NCBI RefSeq assembly: GCF_040939455.1
Contig: NC_134119.1
Coordinates: forward strand, 10,032,501 to 10,096,500
Origin: Microcebus murinus
Taxonomy: Eukaryota; Chordata; Mammalia; Primates; Cheirogaleidae
DNA: 64,000 bases
Direction: 5' to 3'
Shown here: positions 35,505 through 46,235 of the stretch, piece after piece
Layout of the letters: every line of letters begins with the position of its first letter
How positions within the stretch are numbered: position 1 is the first letter of the stretch
The notes under the pieces: model-generated
What the model saw: the letters and a program-made list of their open reading frames with translations, nothing else
Told to the model about the DNA's origin: nothing
The model's database searches: none
Translations under genes and position numbers: made by a program

Positions 35505-37574
35505 GTAATTGACATCTTCTGCTTCTCCTTTTGTTTTCCAGCTGTGTGTTTCCTTGACTTGGATTTTTTATTTTTGGTGAAACTAAACTTTGCTGTGATA
35601 CCTAAAGGCCCTCTCTTCTCATTTTCCAACCATCCTCACAGACACCGTTTCCTGCTCTTCATGACGGGCCCTTCTCGGGGGCCTTCCCCGAGGGTCTCGG
35701 TCTGCGAGGCTGGAGCTCGGGGGTGGGGCGGGAGGAGAGGGGGACTTGCATGCTCTCCCCGTCACGCTGTCCCAGGGCTGGCTGCGTGTCCAGTTCAGTG
35801 GGGCCGTCCAGCGGTGGCAGGGCGTTCTGCTCTGCACCGGGGCCACACCGTGGGACGGAAGTCCGAGCTCCTCGTCTTCGCTCATTTCCATTCTTGATCC
35901 CCTCAACTCAGAGTCTCAGCTCTCCCCGCGGGCTTACTTGTCGTGTGCTTTTGACAGCTGTCGTTTGCTACTCAGTTTCTGGATTTGAAACCAGCCTCTC
36001 GAACTGAGGCTAGAGCCGGGAGCCCCGCCCCAGGTACCATCAGTAGACCCGCCCTGAGCGGCCTTGGTGACAGGGCCTCCACAGGAGAGTCCAGTAGCTG
36101 AAGCAGACCTTAGGATGCAAGTTTTAGGAGGCTCTTGGGGGTAACGTCCACATGGGGCACTGAGGAAGTCTCTTTATTGCTCTGTGCCTCAGCTTCTTGG
36201 ACACTGTGCAGGGTATTTAATCCTTCCCACATTCTAGAATAAGTCAGCACAGGGGCAGGCACCTAGTCGGCCAGTGTTAGGTGCTCGCTGGGCCACAGCA
36301 TCTGAATGTTCCCTTTGCCCATGAAAATGGGCTCGGTCCAGAGTCCTTGGCAGCATCACCCTGATGGTCTAATCTGAAATCCCACTAACACCACCCACTT
36401 GCTCACACCTCAGAACCATGTTGCCAGAGGACGGGGCCTGCTGAGATATTACCAGCGTGTCCGAACCTGGCAACAGGCAGCGATGCTGCCAGCGCGTGTT
36501 TGCTAAACATAGACACCTGCCACGGTCCCTCCTAAGGGCTTTGCTTGCAAGGAATTAGGATGGTAAAAATGCAAGTAAAATATCGGTGCTGAGAGTATAA
36601 GCCACTTAGGGAGCTTGTCAAAGGGCAGTGCAGCAAGAATGCTCGGGCCTCCGAGGGGCTGTCCCGTTGCAGAACGCTTCAGACACCCCCAGGGCATTGG
36701 GCTACAGTCCTCTCCAGCACTCCCGAGTGTCCCAGCAGGCTGAGACAGCTGGAGTGGATGAAAGGCTGGGGAGTTAGGTACCAAGGGCGCGGCCGAGCCC
36801 TGCGACAGGTTTGTCCTCAGCCAACACGTCTTTTCAGTTTTGACCCTGGAATCCCCTCTTGGCCTCCACTGTAGCTTCCCCCAGAGAGCACATCACTGCT
36901 TTCAGGTCACCCCTCCTGACCAGAGCATGGGGGTCTTGGGCGTGAATCCCCCAAGGTACTGCAGGGAGGGGATGCGCTGGTGGGGAGGAGGGGCAGTGCC
37001 TCGAGCCCCTGGATGCCCCGATTTGGCCTGGAGATCGCAGCCTCTTGTTCCCACCCCGGCCTGAGGAGTGAGTGTCCTTCCGGCTGCGGTGTCTGCGGCT
37101 GGGCCAGGCTCTCGTGGGCACTCACGGGGTCTCGCCAGCCTTTATAAGACATGCTTGGGGCCTGAGAGAAAGGCAGGACTGTTTTGTCTGCTCCTCCTCG
37201 TTGCTTTCCCAGGGGCTTGAGTTCCAAAGTCAGCAGTTAAGGGCCTGGAGCAAAAGTCACCCTCGATGGCCCTGTAAATTGCACCTAAGCTACACTGGTT
37301 TTGCGTAGCCCTGAGCAGCCATTCTGCGGAGCGGAAGACATTTGAGAACCTCTGGGGCCTGATACCAGAAAGAAGGGAGTCAGAATGCAGGTGTCTGGGC
37401 CTTCAAGCACATCAGAAAATTGCTAGGGCAGAGTGGGATGCTAGCAGAAGTCAGGTCTAGTTTTCAGAAATGTACCACTAAATGGATCCCAAGTTGTTTG
37501 AACCACACTTACAAGAGGCAGTGGATTGCCACCCCCAAAAGGGAGGCAGAAAGAACATCCTGCTTTGCCATTGG

Positions 37575-37795
37575 TCCACACTAGGGGCTGGCAAACTACA
37601 GTGCTCAGGCCAAAGCTGGCCCCCAGCCTGTTTTGGTAAATAAAGTTTTATTGGGACATTTCCACGTCCCTTTGCTCCTATATCGGCTACGGCTGGTTTC
37701 ATGCTACATTGACAGAGTGAGTAGTTGAGAGACCACAGAGCGTACAAAGCTGAAAACATTATCTGGTCCTTTACAGAGAAAATACCTTCGTTTTA
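37575..37795. mobile_element. hAT-Charlie-type nonautonomous DNA transposon
   Basis: GGGGCTGGCAAACTACAGTG at one end, then GTAAATAAAGTTTTATTGGG and AGTGAGTAGTTGAGAGACCA, with GGTCCTTTACAGAGAAAATA at the other end. This is a well-known short mammalian DNA transposon with CAGGGGTCGGCAAACT-type termini. Subfamily not assigned. Confidence 0.65.
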
Positions 37796-37911
37796 TGCCT
37801 GCAGCCAGCCATTTTTACTAGAATATTTATATTCTTATACAAATGACTTTGTCAGATATGCTGAAAATATTACATCCTACATGTTTTTGAGTTTTAAAAA
37901 GTAATATATAT

Positions 37912-37914
<3 letters not shown>

Positions 37915-37948
<34 letters not shown>

Positions 37949-38048
37949 GACAAGGTCTCACACTGTCCCCAGGCTGGAGAATAGTGGTGCGATCACAGCT
38001 CACTATACTCTAGCCCAGGTGACAGAGCGAGGCCCTGTCTTAAAAAAA
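37915..38048. mobile_element. Inverted chimeric Alu fragment (hairpin-forming)
   Basis: Begins with T31 and an antisense Alu 3' end (GAGACAAGGTCTCACACTGT, CCCAGGCTGGAGAATAGTGG). At about 38005 it switches to the sense Alu 3' end (TAGCCCAGGTGACAGAGCGA, GGCCCTGTCTT) and closes with A7. The two halves are reverse complements over about 30 bp plus the T/A runs. Template switching during insertion, or two colliding Alus, could explain it. Confidence 0.8.
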
Positions 38049-38384
38049 TTATCCATCTTTTCCTTTCTGGCTTCAGGTGTAGAAGTCACCCTGAGGTTAT
38101 GACACATTCTCCACCAGTCTGTTCACCATGGCACCGCCAAGGGTGATCAGAGGTCAAGAGCGCTGGGCAGACTCGCCACTGCCGGCCTCAGTTCTGTTCT
38201 GGGGAGGTGACGTTCTCTCAGGCAGAGCACCTGCCTGACCTGGTCCCCTGGCCACGTGACCTCTCGCTCTGTGCCGTTACCTAAGGACAGGCTGCCCTGG
38301 CCTTTCGCTAATCTCACATGACACGGGTGATGAATACTGAACTTCGTTGCGAAGTCACCTACTGGTTGTGTAGGCCATATAGCG

Positions 38385-38525
38385 TGTGGGTAGATTAAAT
38401 CCTGGTTCAAATCCCAATCTCTCTTCACCTGCTGTGGTCAGAGACTGCCGGTCTCTACTTCCCCACCTAGAAAAATTGCTAGGGCTGCTGTGAGAATCAC
38501 TTTATAGCCCCTGGTGCTATACAGA
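38385..38525 (+). repeat. MIR fragment
   Basis: ATCCTGGTTCAAATCCCAAT, then a diverged core and GGGCTGCTGTGAGAATCACT, with a GGTGCTATACAGAG end. Confidence 0.5.
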
Positions 38526-38884
38526 GCCCGGCCGCAGCCCTCAGCAAATGCGAGCAGCTCACAGAGACAAAAGCTCCAGATCAGCAACCCGTTTGCCAGA
38601 GGACAGGACAGTCAGCTTCCCTAAGCGAGTGACCTAGGCTGACGGTGCAGGCATGGGCGGGCACCTGCCGGGCACGCCAGGCAGGAATGTGGACACAGCT
38701 TCCAGGAAGACATGGCGTTGGAAGAGGGGCAGACAGAGAAGCGAGGACTTGGACAAGGTGGGGAGGAAGCTATTTGGAGAACCGCATGTGGCCCGGTCTG
38801 GGAAGAGGTACAGTCCCTGGCCTAGGGTAGATGCTCAAAATAGTTATCGGATGGATGAAATGCTGATGGCAACGATAGAGGAGA

Positions 38885-39065
38885 CGGCTCTCAGAGTCAG
38901 ACTTGGGGTCAGGCCCAGCTCTGACCTTGTGACCTCAAGTTTCTGTACCCCTTTCTAAGCTTCCGTGTTCTCGTCCCTTAGTAAGTGTAACTGAGTACCT
39001 TCCTACGCCCCAAGGCACCGTCTGAGGGCTAGGACCGCCTCGGGAATGAGAGCGTACACAGAGCA
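38885..39065 (+). repeat. MIR-like fragment, diverged
   Basis: GGGTCAGGCCCAGCTCTGAC, CTTGTGACCTCAAGTTTCTG and TCTAAGCTTCCGTGTTCTCG follow the MIR order with many changes. Confidence 0.4.
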
Positions 39066-39688
39066 ACGGACGGCGAGTTGCCAGGAACTGGTCAGTGGAG
39101 CAGACGAGGGGACAGAACCCAGCCGGTGGCCCCTGCGGGTGCCACCAGGGAAAGCGTGGTCCCGGTGGGGAGGAGGAGGCCAGTGTGCTGGAGGGCAAGG
39201 GCAGTGGGGGGTGACGAGTCTCAGTGGGCAGGGACTGTGGGGAACCAGGAGGAGGGGCCCAGGGCAGGATTTTTGGATAAGGGAGACCTTGAGCACCCAA
39301 AGGAGGCAGGGTGGGGAGACCTCACAGGGGGAAAGAGAGAGGGAGAACTGTCACTCCGGACATCATGGGTTGATTCGAAGGGGAGCGAGGTCCCCTTTCC
39401 CTCAGACGCTCAAGTCTACAAGCGTGAAACCCCCCTGCAGGCAGGAGGTGGAGTCTGTGAAGCAGCCGAGACCCCCCCTAGCTCAGAAGAGCCTGACGCG
39501 GCTCCACTCAGTACCTAGCCAGTGTTTCTGCTCTAGAACTTTCTCCCTGCTCACCGCCCCGGGAGCAAGCTCTGAGGTGTCAGAAAGAGGAGGTTCCTGC
39601 TTCCTAACCACAGAGGTTGTGGGGTTCGATCTTCAGGGCCACCTCGCCCGCCCCCAGCAGTGACAGGGCCTCAGTGCAGGGTGTTCGT

Positions 39689-39913
39689 GGAATTTTCCAG
39701 ATGCAACTTCGCTTCTACCTGAAAGTAGCTCTCAGAAAAAGCAGGGACGTTTTTATCCGAAGGGAGGAAAAACCGCTCCCGCCTGCTCGAGAGGCGCCCC
39801 GCCCACCCTCCGCCCCTGTGTCCCCAGAGAGGAAAGGACCCTCCGTGCCGCCCCGGTGCCAGCATCTCTGCCTACCCGCTATTTTTAGAAAGCTGAGGCT
39901 GTGGAAAGTTTCC
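39689..39913 (+). promoter_or_regulatory. Candidate intronic enhancer: Rel/NFAT and MEF2 motifs
   Basis: Contains GGAATTTTCC (39689-39698, kB-like palindrome), CTATTTTTAG (39879-39888, exact MEF2 consensus) and GGAAAGTTTCC (39903-39913, paired NFAT/Rel half-sites) 14 bp after the MEF2 site. The surrounding 39.6-40.0 kb reads as non-repetitive. NFAT and MEF2 are known to cooperate on promoters. Function here is inferred. Confidence 0.35.
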
Positions 39914-40284
39914 ATGAAGGATCAGCTCCTCTGGTTTCCCAGGTTGAGAAAACAGGAAGCCCTTCAGAATCCGGGCTTTGAAAAGCTTCACATGAAGCGG
40001 GCCTGACCCCACCTCCCGTGGCTTTCTGCTTTCACTACGCCTGCCTGCGAGTGCCGCAGCCTGCGGGGGCCGGGCTGGGGTGACCGGCTTCCTTCAGCCT
40101 CTGGTTTAGGGCCCTGGGAGTCAGCTGGTCCCTGGCACCCCATTAGTGCTGGTTAGCCAAACAGATGAATTCGTCCTGCTTCCCACTAATGGATCCTTTG
40201 CCACACTTTATGCTAATGCACATCCTCATCCGCTAACACACGCGCCACGTTCTCCTACCTCCATCCATGCTATCCTGCAAGCCA

Positions 40285-40480
40285 GTACCAGCTACACACT
40301 GGGCACCGTAATCATTTCTTTGCTCGCATTATCCCACCTAAGCTCCTCAGCAACCCTAGGAGGGAGGCAGTAGTTTTAGACACACTTTACAGATGGGGAA
40401 AGTGAGGCATGGTTCACCAAACAAGGAAGTGGCAGAGGTGGGAGTCTAAGCGTGACTTTCTGGCACAGAGCACTGAGTTC
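40285..40480 (-). repeat. MIR SINE
   Basis: CATTATCCCACCTAAGCTCC, then ACACTTTACAGATGGGGAAA, GTGAGGCATGGTTCACC and GGAAGTGGCAGAGGTGGGAG. Confidence 0.7.
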
Positions 40481-40524
40481 AGAGCCCCACGTGAGGCGTG
40501 GGGATGTAACTGACCACAGCCAAG

Positions 40525-40695
40525 AGCTACTGGGCACCACTCACCAGGTACTGTCATGTATGTTAATGTTTGCCATCTTCACAACAGCCCTAAAAAGTAT
40601 GCACTATTACGATTCCCATTTCTCAGATGAGAAAACTGAGGCACACAGAGGTAAAGTCACACAGCCAGTTAGGTGAAGGAGCTGAGAGTCAAACC
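40525..40695 (-). repeat. MIR/L2-type fragment
   Basis: GCCATCTTCACAACAGCCCT, CATTTCTCAGATGAGAAAAC and TGAGGCACACAGAGGTAAAG, then GTCACACAGCCAGTTAGG. A separate insertion from its neighbour at 40285-40480. Confidence 0.7.
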
Positions 40696-41842
40696 TGGCT
40701 TAACCCAGCTTGGGATTCCCTGCCCCTGGAGGCCATAGACCCATTTGGGCAGGGTTTTTTTCCAGGCGAAGTGCCCTAGACCTAGGAGGGCCCCGCTTTG
40801 AACTTGGGGAGACTTTGGGCAACTCTTAACATTTAACCCTCGGTGCCAGTTTTCCATTGCTGTAGCTTCAACATAAGGCTAAGATGAGAAAACAAAGCAT
40901 AAGGACGTGGTGGGAGGAATTCAGGGACAGAACCAGGAAACGGGAGGTGAACCTGCCTTTGATGAGACCCCAAAGGGGTCTGCTCCCCGCCCCCCAGGAC
41001 GACACACAAGGGAAGGTGCACACATACGTCAGGGAACGTGCACGGGGCTGCTACTGATCGCAGCTTGTATGTCTAAGAAGGTTGAAGGGAGCCCCTTTCG
41101 CAGGATCTGCTGTTCTAAGCTCTCACTGCCCCGATTCCAGCAATTAGTGCCTTAGATCAGTGGCCCAAAGGGGAGAATGTAGCTGGGTTCCCGGCGCCAG
41201 TGGTTGGCACTGTGCTCTTGCGTCCCTGCTCTGCTCTCCACACCTGCTTTTGGCTGGGGGAAACGGGGAGGGGACTGAACTCTCTGGAGCCTCTCTGAAG
41301 ACAGACAGCCAACGTGATCCCTTCCTGGCCATGCTGAAAGAAAGTCTTTGGCTGGGGGACACCCGCCTGCTCTTTCCTGGGGCTCCCCTTTTGAGAACCG
41401 TTTTAAGTTTTGTGAATCGAGGAAGAACTGTGTTTTTATCAGACTTAATCGTGGCATAGGTATTTTCTAGACGTCATAATGGAAGTATTTTGGTACACAG
41501 TGGAGAGCCTCAAGTGCATGAAATAAAATGCAGACCAGGAGAAAGTCACCCAACACATGCCTTATGACCCAAATCCATTTCTGCCACAAAAAGATTTGAA
41601 AAAGTTCCCATCTGAGCAATTTTCACTAACAGATTTATAGCACAAAATACTATTGTCCAAAAAAAAAAAAAAAAAAATCACAACTTAGAAAGGCATTTCT
41701 CAAGTTAAAAATGATCAAACTTATCACAAGAAACAAAAGTATTTTATAAAGCCTGGTGGAAGTCTGTAGAAAGTGAGCCTGATGTGTGTTTTTGGTGCCC
41801 TCTCACTCACTCCACTCTCCCCCCACCCTTTTTCTTTCGTAG

Positions 41843-41898
41843 TTAATGAAATCATCAGGAAGGAGTTTTCAGGACCTCCCGCACGAAATCAGACGTAG
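41843..41898 (+). CDS. NFATC2: NFATC2 final coding exon
   Basis: The acceptor is CTTTCGTAG at 41834-41842. The two bases TT complete a GTT codon with the G from the 690-nt exon. The frame then reads VNEIIRKEFSGPPARNQT and TAG at 41896-41898. This is the C-terminus of the longer human NFATc2 isoform. It is also the 3' UTR exon used by transcripts that include the 35417 exon. Confidence 0.97.
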
Positions 41899-42837
41899 AA
41901 GCAGCCATTATAGCAAGACACCTTCCGTATCTGACCCCTGGCGCCCCCGCCGCTGTCTCCTTTTCTGCTCATACTCCCGGCCCGGAGTCCACGCGCGGAA
42001 CGAGCTCGGGTGGGGCACGAAGCTTGGCTCTTGGCTGAGGAGCTCGCCGCCTCTGTCAACACCTTTCGATTCCGTCGCACATCCCAAAGAGCACCCCGGC
42101 TGACCTCACGTCCGAACATGAAGTGCCTGCTGACCGAGACCACGTTCTGCACCAGACAGGACACCGGAACACACCCGGGAACTTCGTGGCTGGAGCGTGG
42201 GGGGCTGGGGACGGAAGGCGTGGGTGCTGTGATCAAACCCCAGCCCTCGCACTCATTTTTCCAGGTCACAGATGCAGCTGCTGACCTTTGGAAGGAAAGG
42301 CATTCTCAGAGCAACCAAAGGAACGTGCTCCAAGAGTCCAGCTAACAGGCTGAAGAAACCCCAAACCCTCTTGGTAGAGGCAGAGACCCAACTGTCGGTT
42401 TTGGAGGTCGCCTAGTTCATGCTGCACCCGGGCCAACAGCTAAAGCTTTATTTTTGAATTCTCATTCCAAAACAAGACTGTCTTGCCCAGACAAGATCAC
42501 CTGTTAAAACTTCTTGGCGTTAAGTTATGACGTGTACACGTTGGTTATTTTTAATTTTTTCTCTGCTTCGAAAGGCTGGCAGAGGCGGCTAGCGATCGAG
42601 TTGCTCTTTAACCCCTGGGGCGCGGGGTCCGTACTGAGCAGTGTCCACAGACTGGGGAGGGTGGCCCAGGTCACAGAGCAAGTGCCGGTCTGCTGCCGCT
42701 GTAGGACCTAGATGCTTTTCAAAGCTCCCGCTTGCTTTCTTCCTAACAGCCAGAGCGCTTTCCCATAAAGTAGTTAAGAATCTCAAGCATGTGCATTGAA
42801 TTTTGAGGAGGAATGGCAGAAAAGCTAAATCAACAGC

Positions 42838-42854
42838 AAAAAAAAAAAAAAAAG
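42838..42854 (+). repeat. A-rich tract in 3' UTR
   Basis: A homopolymer run of about 16 A after AGCAA. It is not preceded by SINE sequence, so it is not an Alu tail. Confidence 0.7.
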
Positions 42855-43591
42855 TACAGGTATTTTTGTTAAGCAAAACAGCCAAAGTGCTTCTGTAAGC
42901 GGGTTTTTACCAATATAGAGGAAAAGGGCTGAATTCCCTCTTTTCCCTAAACTCAAAGTTTAAAGCAGAGTTCAGGATTTGGCCCCAGAGACCTGTCTGC
43001 ACTGGCGGGCGCGTTCTGATAGAAGCAACGCGTCTACTCCGATGCATCCTTGGCTTGAATGAGCTCTGCTCGGACCAGTGGGATGCGATTTTCCCCACCT
43101 CTTTTTCTCCACTGAACGCACCCATAGGCCTCACCAGTCTTCCTCTGTTGGTGCAATTTTTGCAACCGAAACCCTCAGGGTTCTTGGCAGATGAGTTTTT
43201 AATCGCACAGCTGTGTGTTTCTGTCTGCATTTACTGCAGACACCCCAGGACAAGCTGGGGCTTCATCTTCAGCCGTTCGGTGGTTTCCCCAGTAATCAAA
43301 GTGAAAATACTCCTCAAAATACTCTTCACACTCAGAGTGATTTCTCAGTCCAGCCTGCTAGACAGAAGGCCCAAGATGAAAGTCACGGCCATTCACTGCC
43401 CACTGTGGGGTTTTCTCTTGTCCAGGTTATACCCAGAGGTAAAACCTTCCTGCGAGTCGGGGCCAGGTGTGTTCGGCACTCCAGGGAGTAGACAAAATGC
43501 CCCGGTTCGCGCCCTTGCGCTTGTACGTAACCTTTTGGTCAATACCTAGCATTTAATTTCCAAGTACAGAGGTTAGCAAAATTCTCTTTTA

Positions 43592-43597
43592 AATAAA
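43592..43597 (+). terminator. NFATC2: Possible proximal poly(A) signal
   Basis: AATAAA in the 3' UTR, 1.7 kb after the stop. Use of this site would shorten the UTR and drop both Pumilio motifs. A GTCAG-rich stretch follows. Unproven. Confidence 0.35.
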
Positions 43598-43975
43598 CAC
43601 AATGTCAGTAAGAAGTTGACTTCTGCCACGGAGCTACTGGGATGCTAAACACTTCCTCATTAACAAAGAAAGTTCCTTATACTAGCAGCTTTACCTAAAG
43701 AACTGACTTCGCCAGGGACGAGTGATGGGTAGTTAGTGAGTGATTTGTTCTCACTTGGTCTGGCCAGGAGCCAGTTTTTGCACATGAGGGAATTTGGCCT
43801 TTCCTCAGTTATCTGAATGTTTTATCCAAGTGCCTTCCTGCTATTGTAGCAAACTAGCCCAGCCTCATTGTCCACGGGGTGAAAAAGGACTAACGCATTT
43901 TCCATCAATCTTCTAACCATGTTAGTGAAAAGGGCTTCCTGGTAGCTCAAACTCCTGTACGTATATATATGTGTG

Positions 43976-43983
43976 TGTATATA
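43976..43983 (+). promoter_or_regulatory. NFATC2: Pumilio response element 1
   Basis: TGTATATA, an exact match to the PUM consensus TGTANATA, inside a TA/TG-rich run of the 3' UTR. Confidence 0.4.
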
Positions 43984-43994
43984 ATGCACACACG

Positions 43995-44000
43995 AATAAA
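43995..44000 (+). terminator. NFATC2: Possible proximal poly(A) signal
   Basis: AATAAA 12 nt after the first Pumilio element. A C/T-rich segment follows. Unproven. Confidence 0.3.
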
Positions 44001-44339
44001 CCTCTCTTTTTCTAAGACATCTTAGCTGGATATTAGAGGAAGCACTATACCAAACAGCAAAGGAAAAAGAAACAAAAGCATTAGATTTGAGACATAAACG
44101 GGCAAGAGAAAGTGTATTCGGGACTGATAGCTATCCAGAAAGTTTTGTCAGTTACAGATGCCAGGAGGAAATTTTGCCAAGAGTAATTGCTCATGAGATA
44201 TTTTCAGAATGGGAAGAGGCAATAAGATCCTCTAAGAGAAGGAGAAGGTACAAGTGTCTAAATAGTAAAGATGGGTGTGTTGCACGTGTCAGAAGGTTGT
44301 CAGTTTAGTCAAGGTTTGCACTTGCTACGTCCAAGTTAA

Positions 44340-44347
44340 TGTAAATA
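44340..44347 (+). promoter_or_regulatory. NFATC2: Pumilio response element 2
   Basis: TGTAAATA, a second exact PUM consensus match, 364 nt after the first. Confidence 0.45.
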
Positions 44348-44693
44348 TGTAGCACTCGACAGATATACCATGTTGCTGAATGTAGTATATTTCCAAAGTT
44401 TGCAAGTCGGCACAAGTTTTCCTGTATTGTACAAAAATACCGCTGCTTGATAATATATATAGCAATCCAAATTAATTAGTATGATATTAAATTTTATTTT
44501 CTTAACTGTATTTTTATGCTTTTTATCTGTCTTCAATATATTGCACCCCTGTTGGAATTAGAAAATATTTATAAATGGTCAGAAATCTTTTTAAGTGTCT
44601 CTTTTTACATATATGTTGATGTTTCTTAAGAGAAATAATGTATTCTTGAAAAATTTGTTAATCATTCCAGGAAACGAACACTCCCCATACCCA

Positions 44694-44707
44694 CCCCCCC
44701 CCCCCCC
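44694..44707 (+). repeat. C14 homopolymer in 3' UTR
   Basis: A run of 14 C in a C-rich context followed by AAAAAGGAAAAAAAAA. A possible poly(C)-binding-protein site, or a slippage-prone tract. Confidence 0.8.
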
Positions 44708-46229
44708 GCCACCCCTCCAAAAAGGAAAAAAAAACCCTACCTAAGAGCCTGTTAATCACTTATCTGGTAGAAGAAAGCATCCCAGGAAGGATGGGGGGGG
44801 TAGCTTTGTGGAAGAAGGAACCACATTTTCTTGCTCAAGAAGGATGCTTTCTTCATCCCGGAGGCTGGATCTTGTCACTGAGGATTGTAAAGTGACTAGA
44901 TCCCCCCTGAAAATAAGTGACCTAGTAGGCAATTTTGATTTTTTTAAAAAACCACCACTGACAACAAAACCCTGTGTTGTACTGTAATGGGATTCAGAGA
45001 GTTCATATTCACAGAACCGCAAGTGCAGGCCGATATTCACAGTGCTGACCAAACCCAAACCCCGGTAGGTAACCCCCATCGACATTATCCAAAGGCTAGC
45101 CACCGTTTTCCAGCGTAGACAGAGCTGAGGATGAAGCGGTTCCTTCTAAGAACAGGGAAGCACTGATACTGCATTTGTTGTTTACATCCAGTAGTAAAGT
45201 CGGCCTTGGCTAGGACAGGGGCTGTCACATTTAGGCAGATCAGAAACTGATGTGTTTTAATAGTCACTCTGGACTAAAGTGAGGCTGAATTTGTTTTATG
45301 TCAAAAAAAAAACCCCAAAAAGACAAAAATCACCCAAACCTTTTCGAGTGCTTTCTGTTGTTCAGATCAGGGGTCCACTTAACAACTGTGTGTTTACAAG
45401 AGGCACAGGGTTGTGACATTCGACAGCCTGAGGAAACCTTTCCCAAACTCGTTTTCTGGAGGGACAGCACTTCAGGGACCCCACACATCTCTTAACCTTG
45501 GGTCTCCCAGGCCTAGGGCTCCGGCACCCAGTCTCATGAAACCAAACCGGCCAATTGCACTGCAAGTGATTTTCTGCATTCCAGCTGCATGCTTAAGAAA
45601 AGGCAGTATCACGTGAAACTGATCGCAAACCTCAGTTTCCCTCAGCTTTTGTGAGTGCCTTCACTTACAGCCAGCACCACCATCGTAACTTGGTTTGTTT
45701 AAAAACAAATTCTTCTGGTGGTTGGTGAGAGAGAGAGGTTCCCTCCTAAGCAAACCCCATCTGAAAGTGAGAGGGGGCTCCTGGGAGCGAAAGGGTTAAC
45801 ATCCTACCTTTATGCCGAAGCTGTTGGCTGATCAAATGTCCCCCAGTTCAGGGTCTAGAGGGGAGGGACAGCAATGGTGCTGCTTCCACCTGGAGAGGTA
45901 CTTAGAGCATTTTGATTGGCCCGAGCAGACCTGGGCTATCGGGACCGCCAAGCTTAACATCTGGACATCTTGTCAAAGAACCTCACTCACCCCTGTGGCC
46001 TCTACAGCCCTAAGAGGGGAGAAAATATTGACAGTCCTAAGATAATTCTCCAACCAATAGAAGTCTTTCCAACAGTGTGGTGCTGGCAGACCTAGGTTTG
46101 GAAAATCCTGTTAAAAGGAGTTTGAATACATCACATTCCTATGCAAATGTTTTTAATCTCCAGTTTAATGTAGTTTATTTTTGCTATATGTAAAGTATTT
46201 TTATACGGCTTGTATCATGATAGTTTAGC

Positions 46230-46235
46230 AATAAA
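46230..46235 (+). terminator. NFATC2: NFATC2 main poly(A) signal
   Basis: Canonical AATAAA in TTTAGCAATAAAACAG. A likely cleavage zone lies 15-25 nt later and a T/G-rich element follows (CTTTGGTCTCTCGTCTTCTC). After it the repeat-poor UTR character ends. Confidence 0.8.

Larger units (their letters stand above)
35505..41842 (+). other. NFATC2: Last NFATC2 intron (6.3 kb)
   Basis: Runs from the inferred GTAATT donor to a CTTTCGTAG acceptor at 41834-41842. It holds a hAT-Charlie remnant, a chimeric Alu, several MIR pieces and a MEF2/Rel motif group. 35510-37570 and 40700-41840 show nothing else I can name, apart from an A18 run near 41659-41677. Confidence 0.8.

Noticed and set aside
37580..37800. 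Possible processed gene or exon with AATAAAGTTTTATT
   Set aside because: The AATAAA is internal to a well-known hAT-type DNA transposon and is not a gene end.
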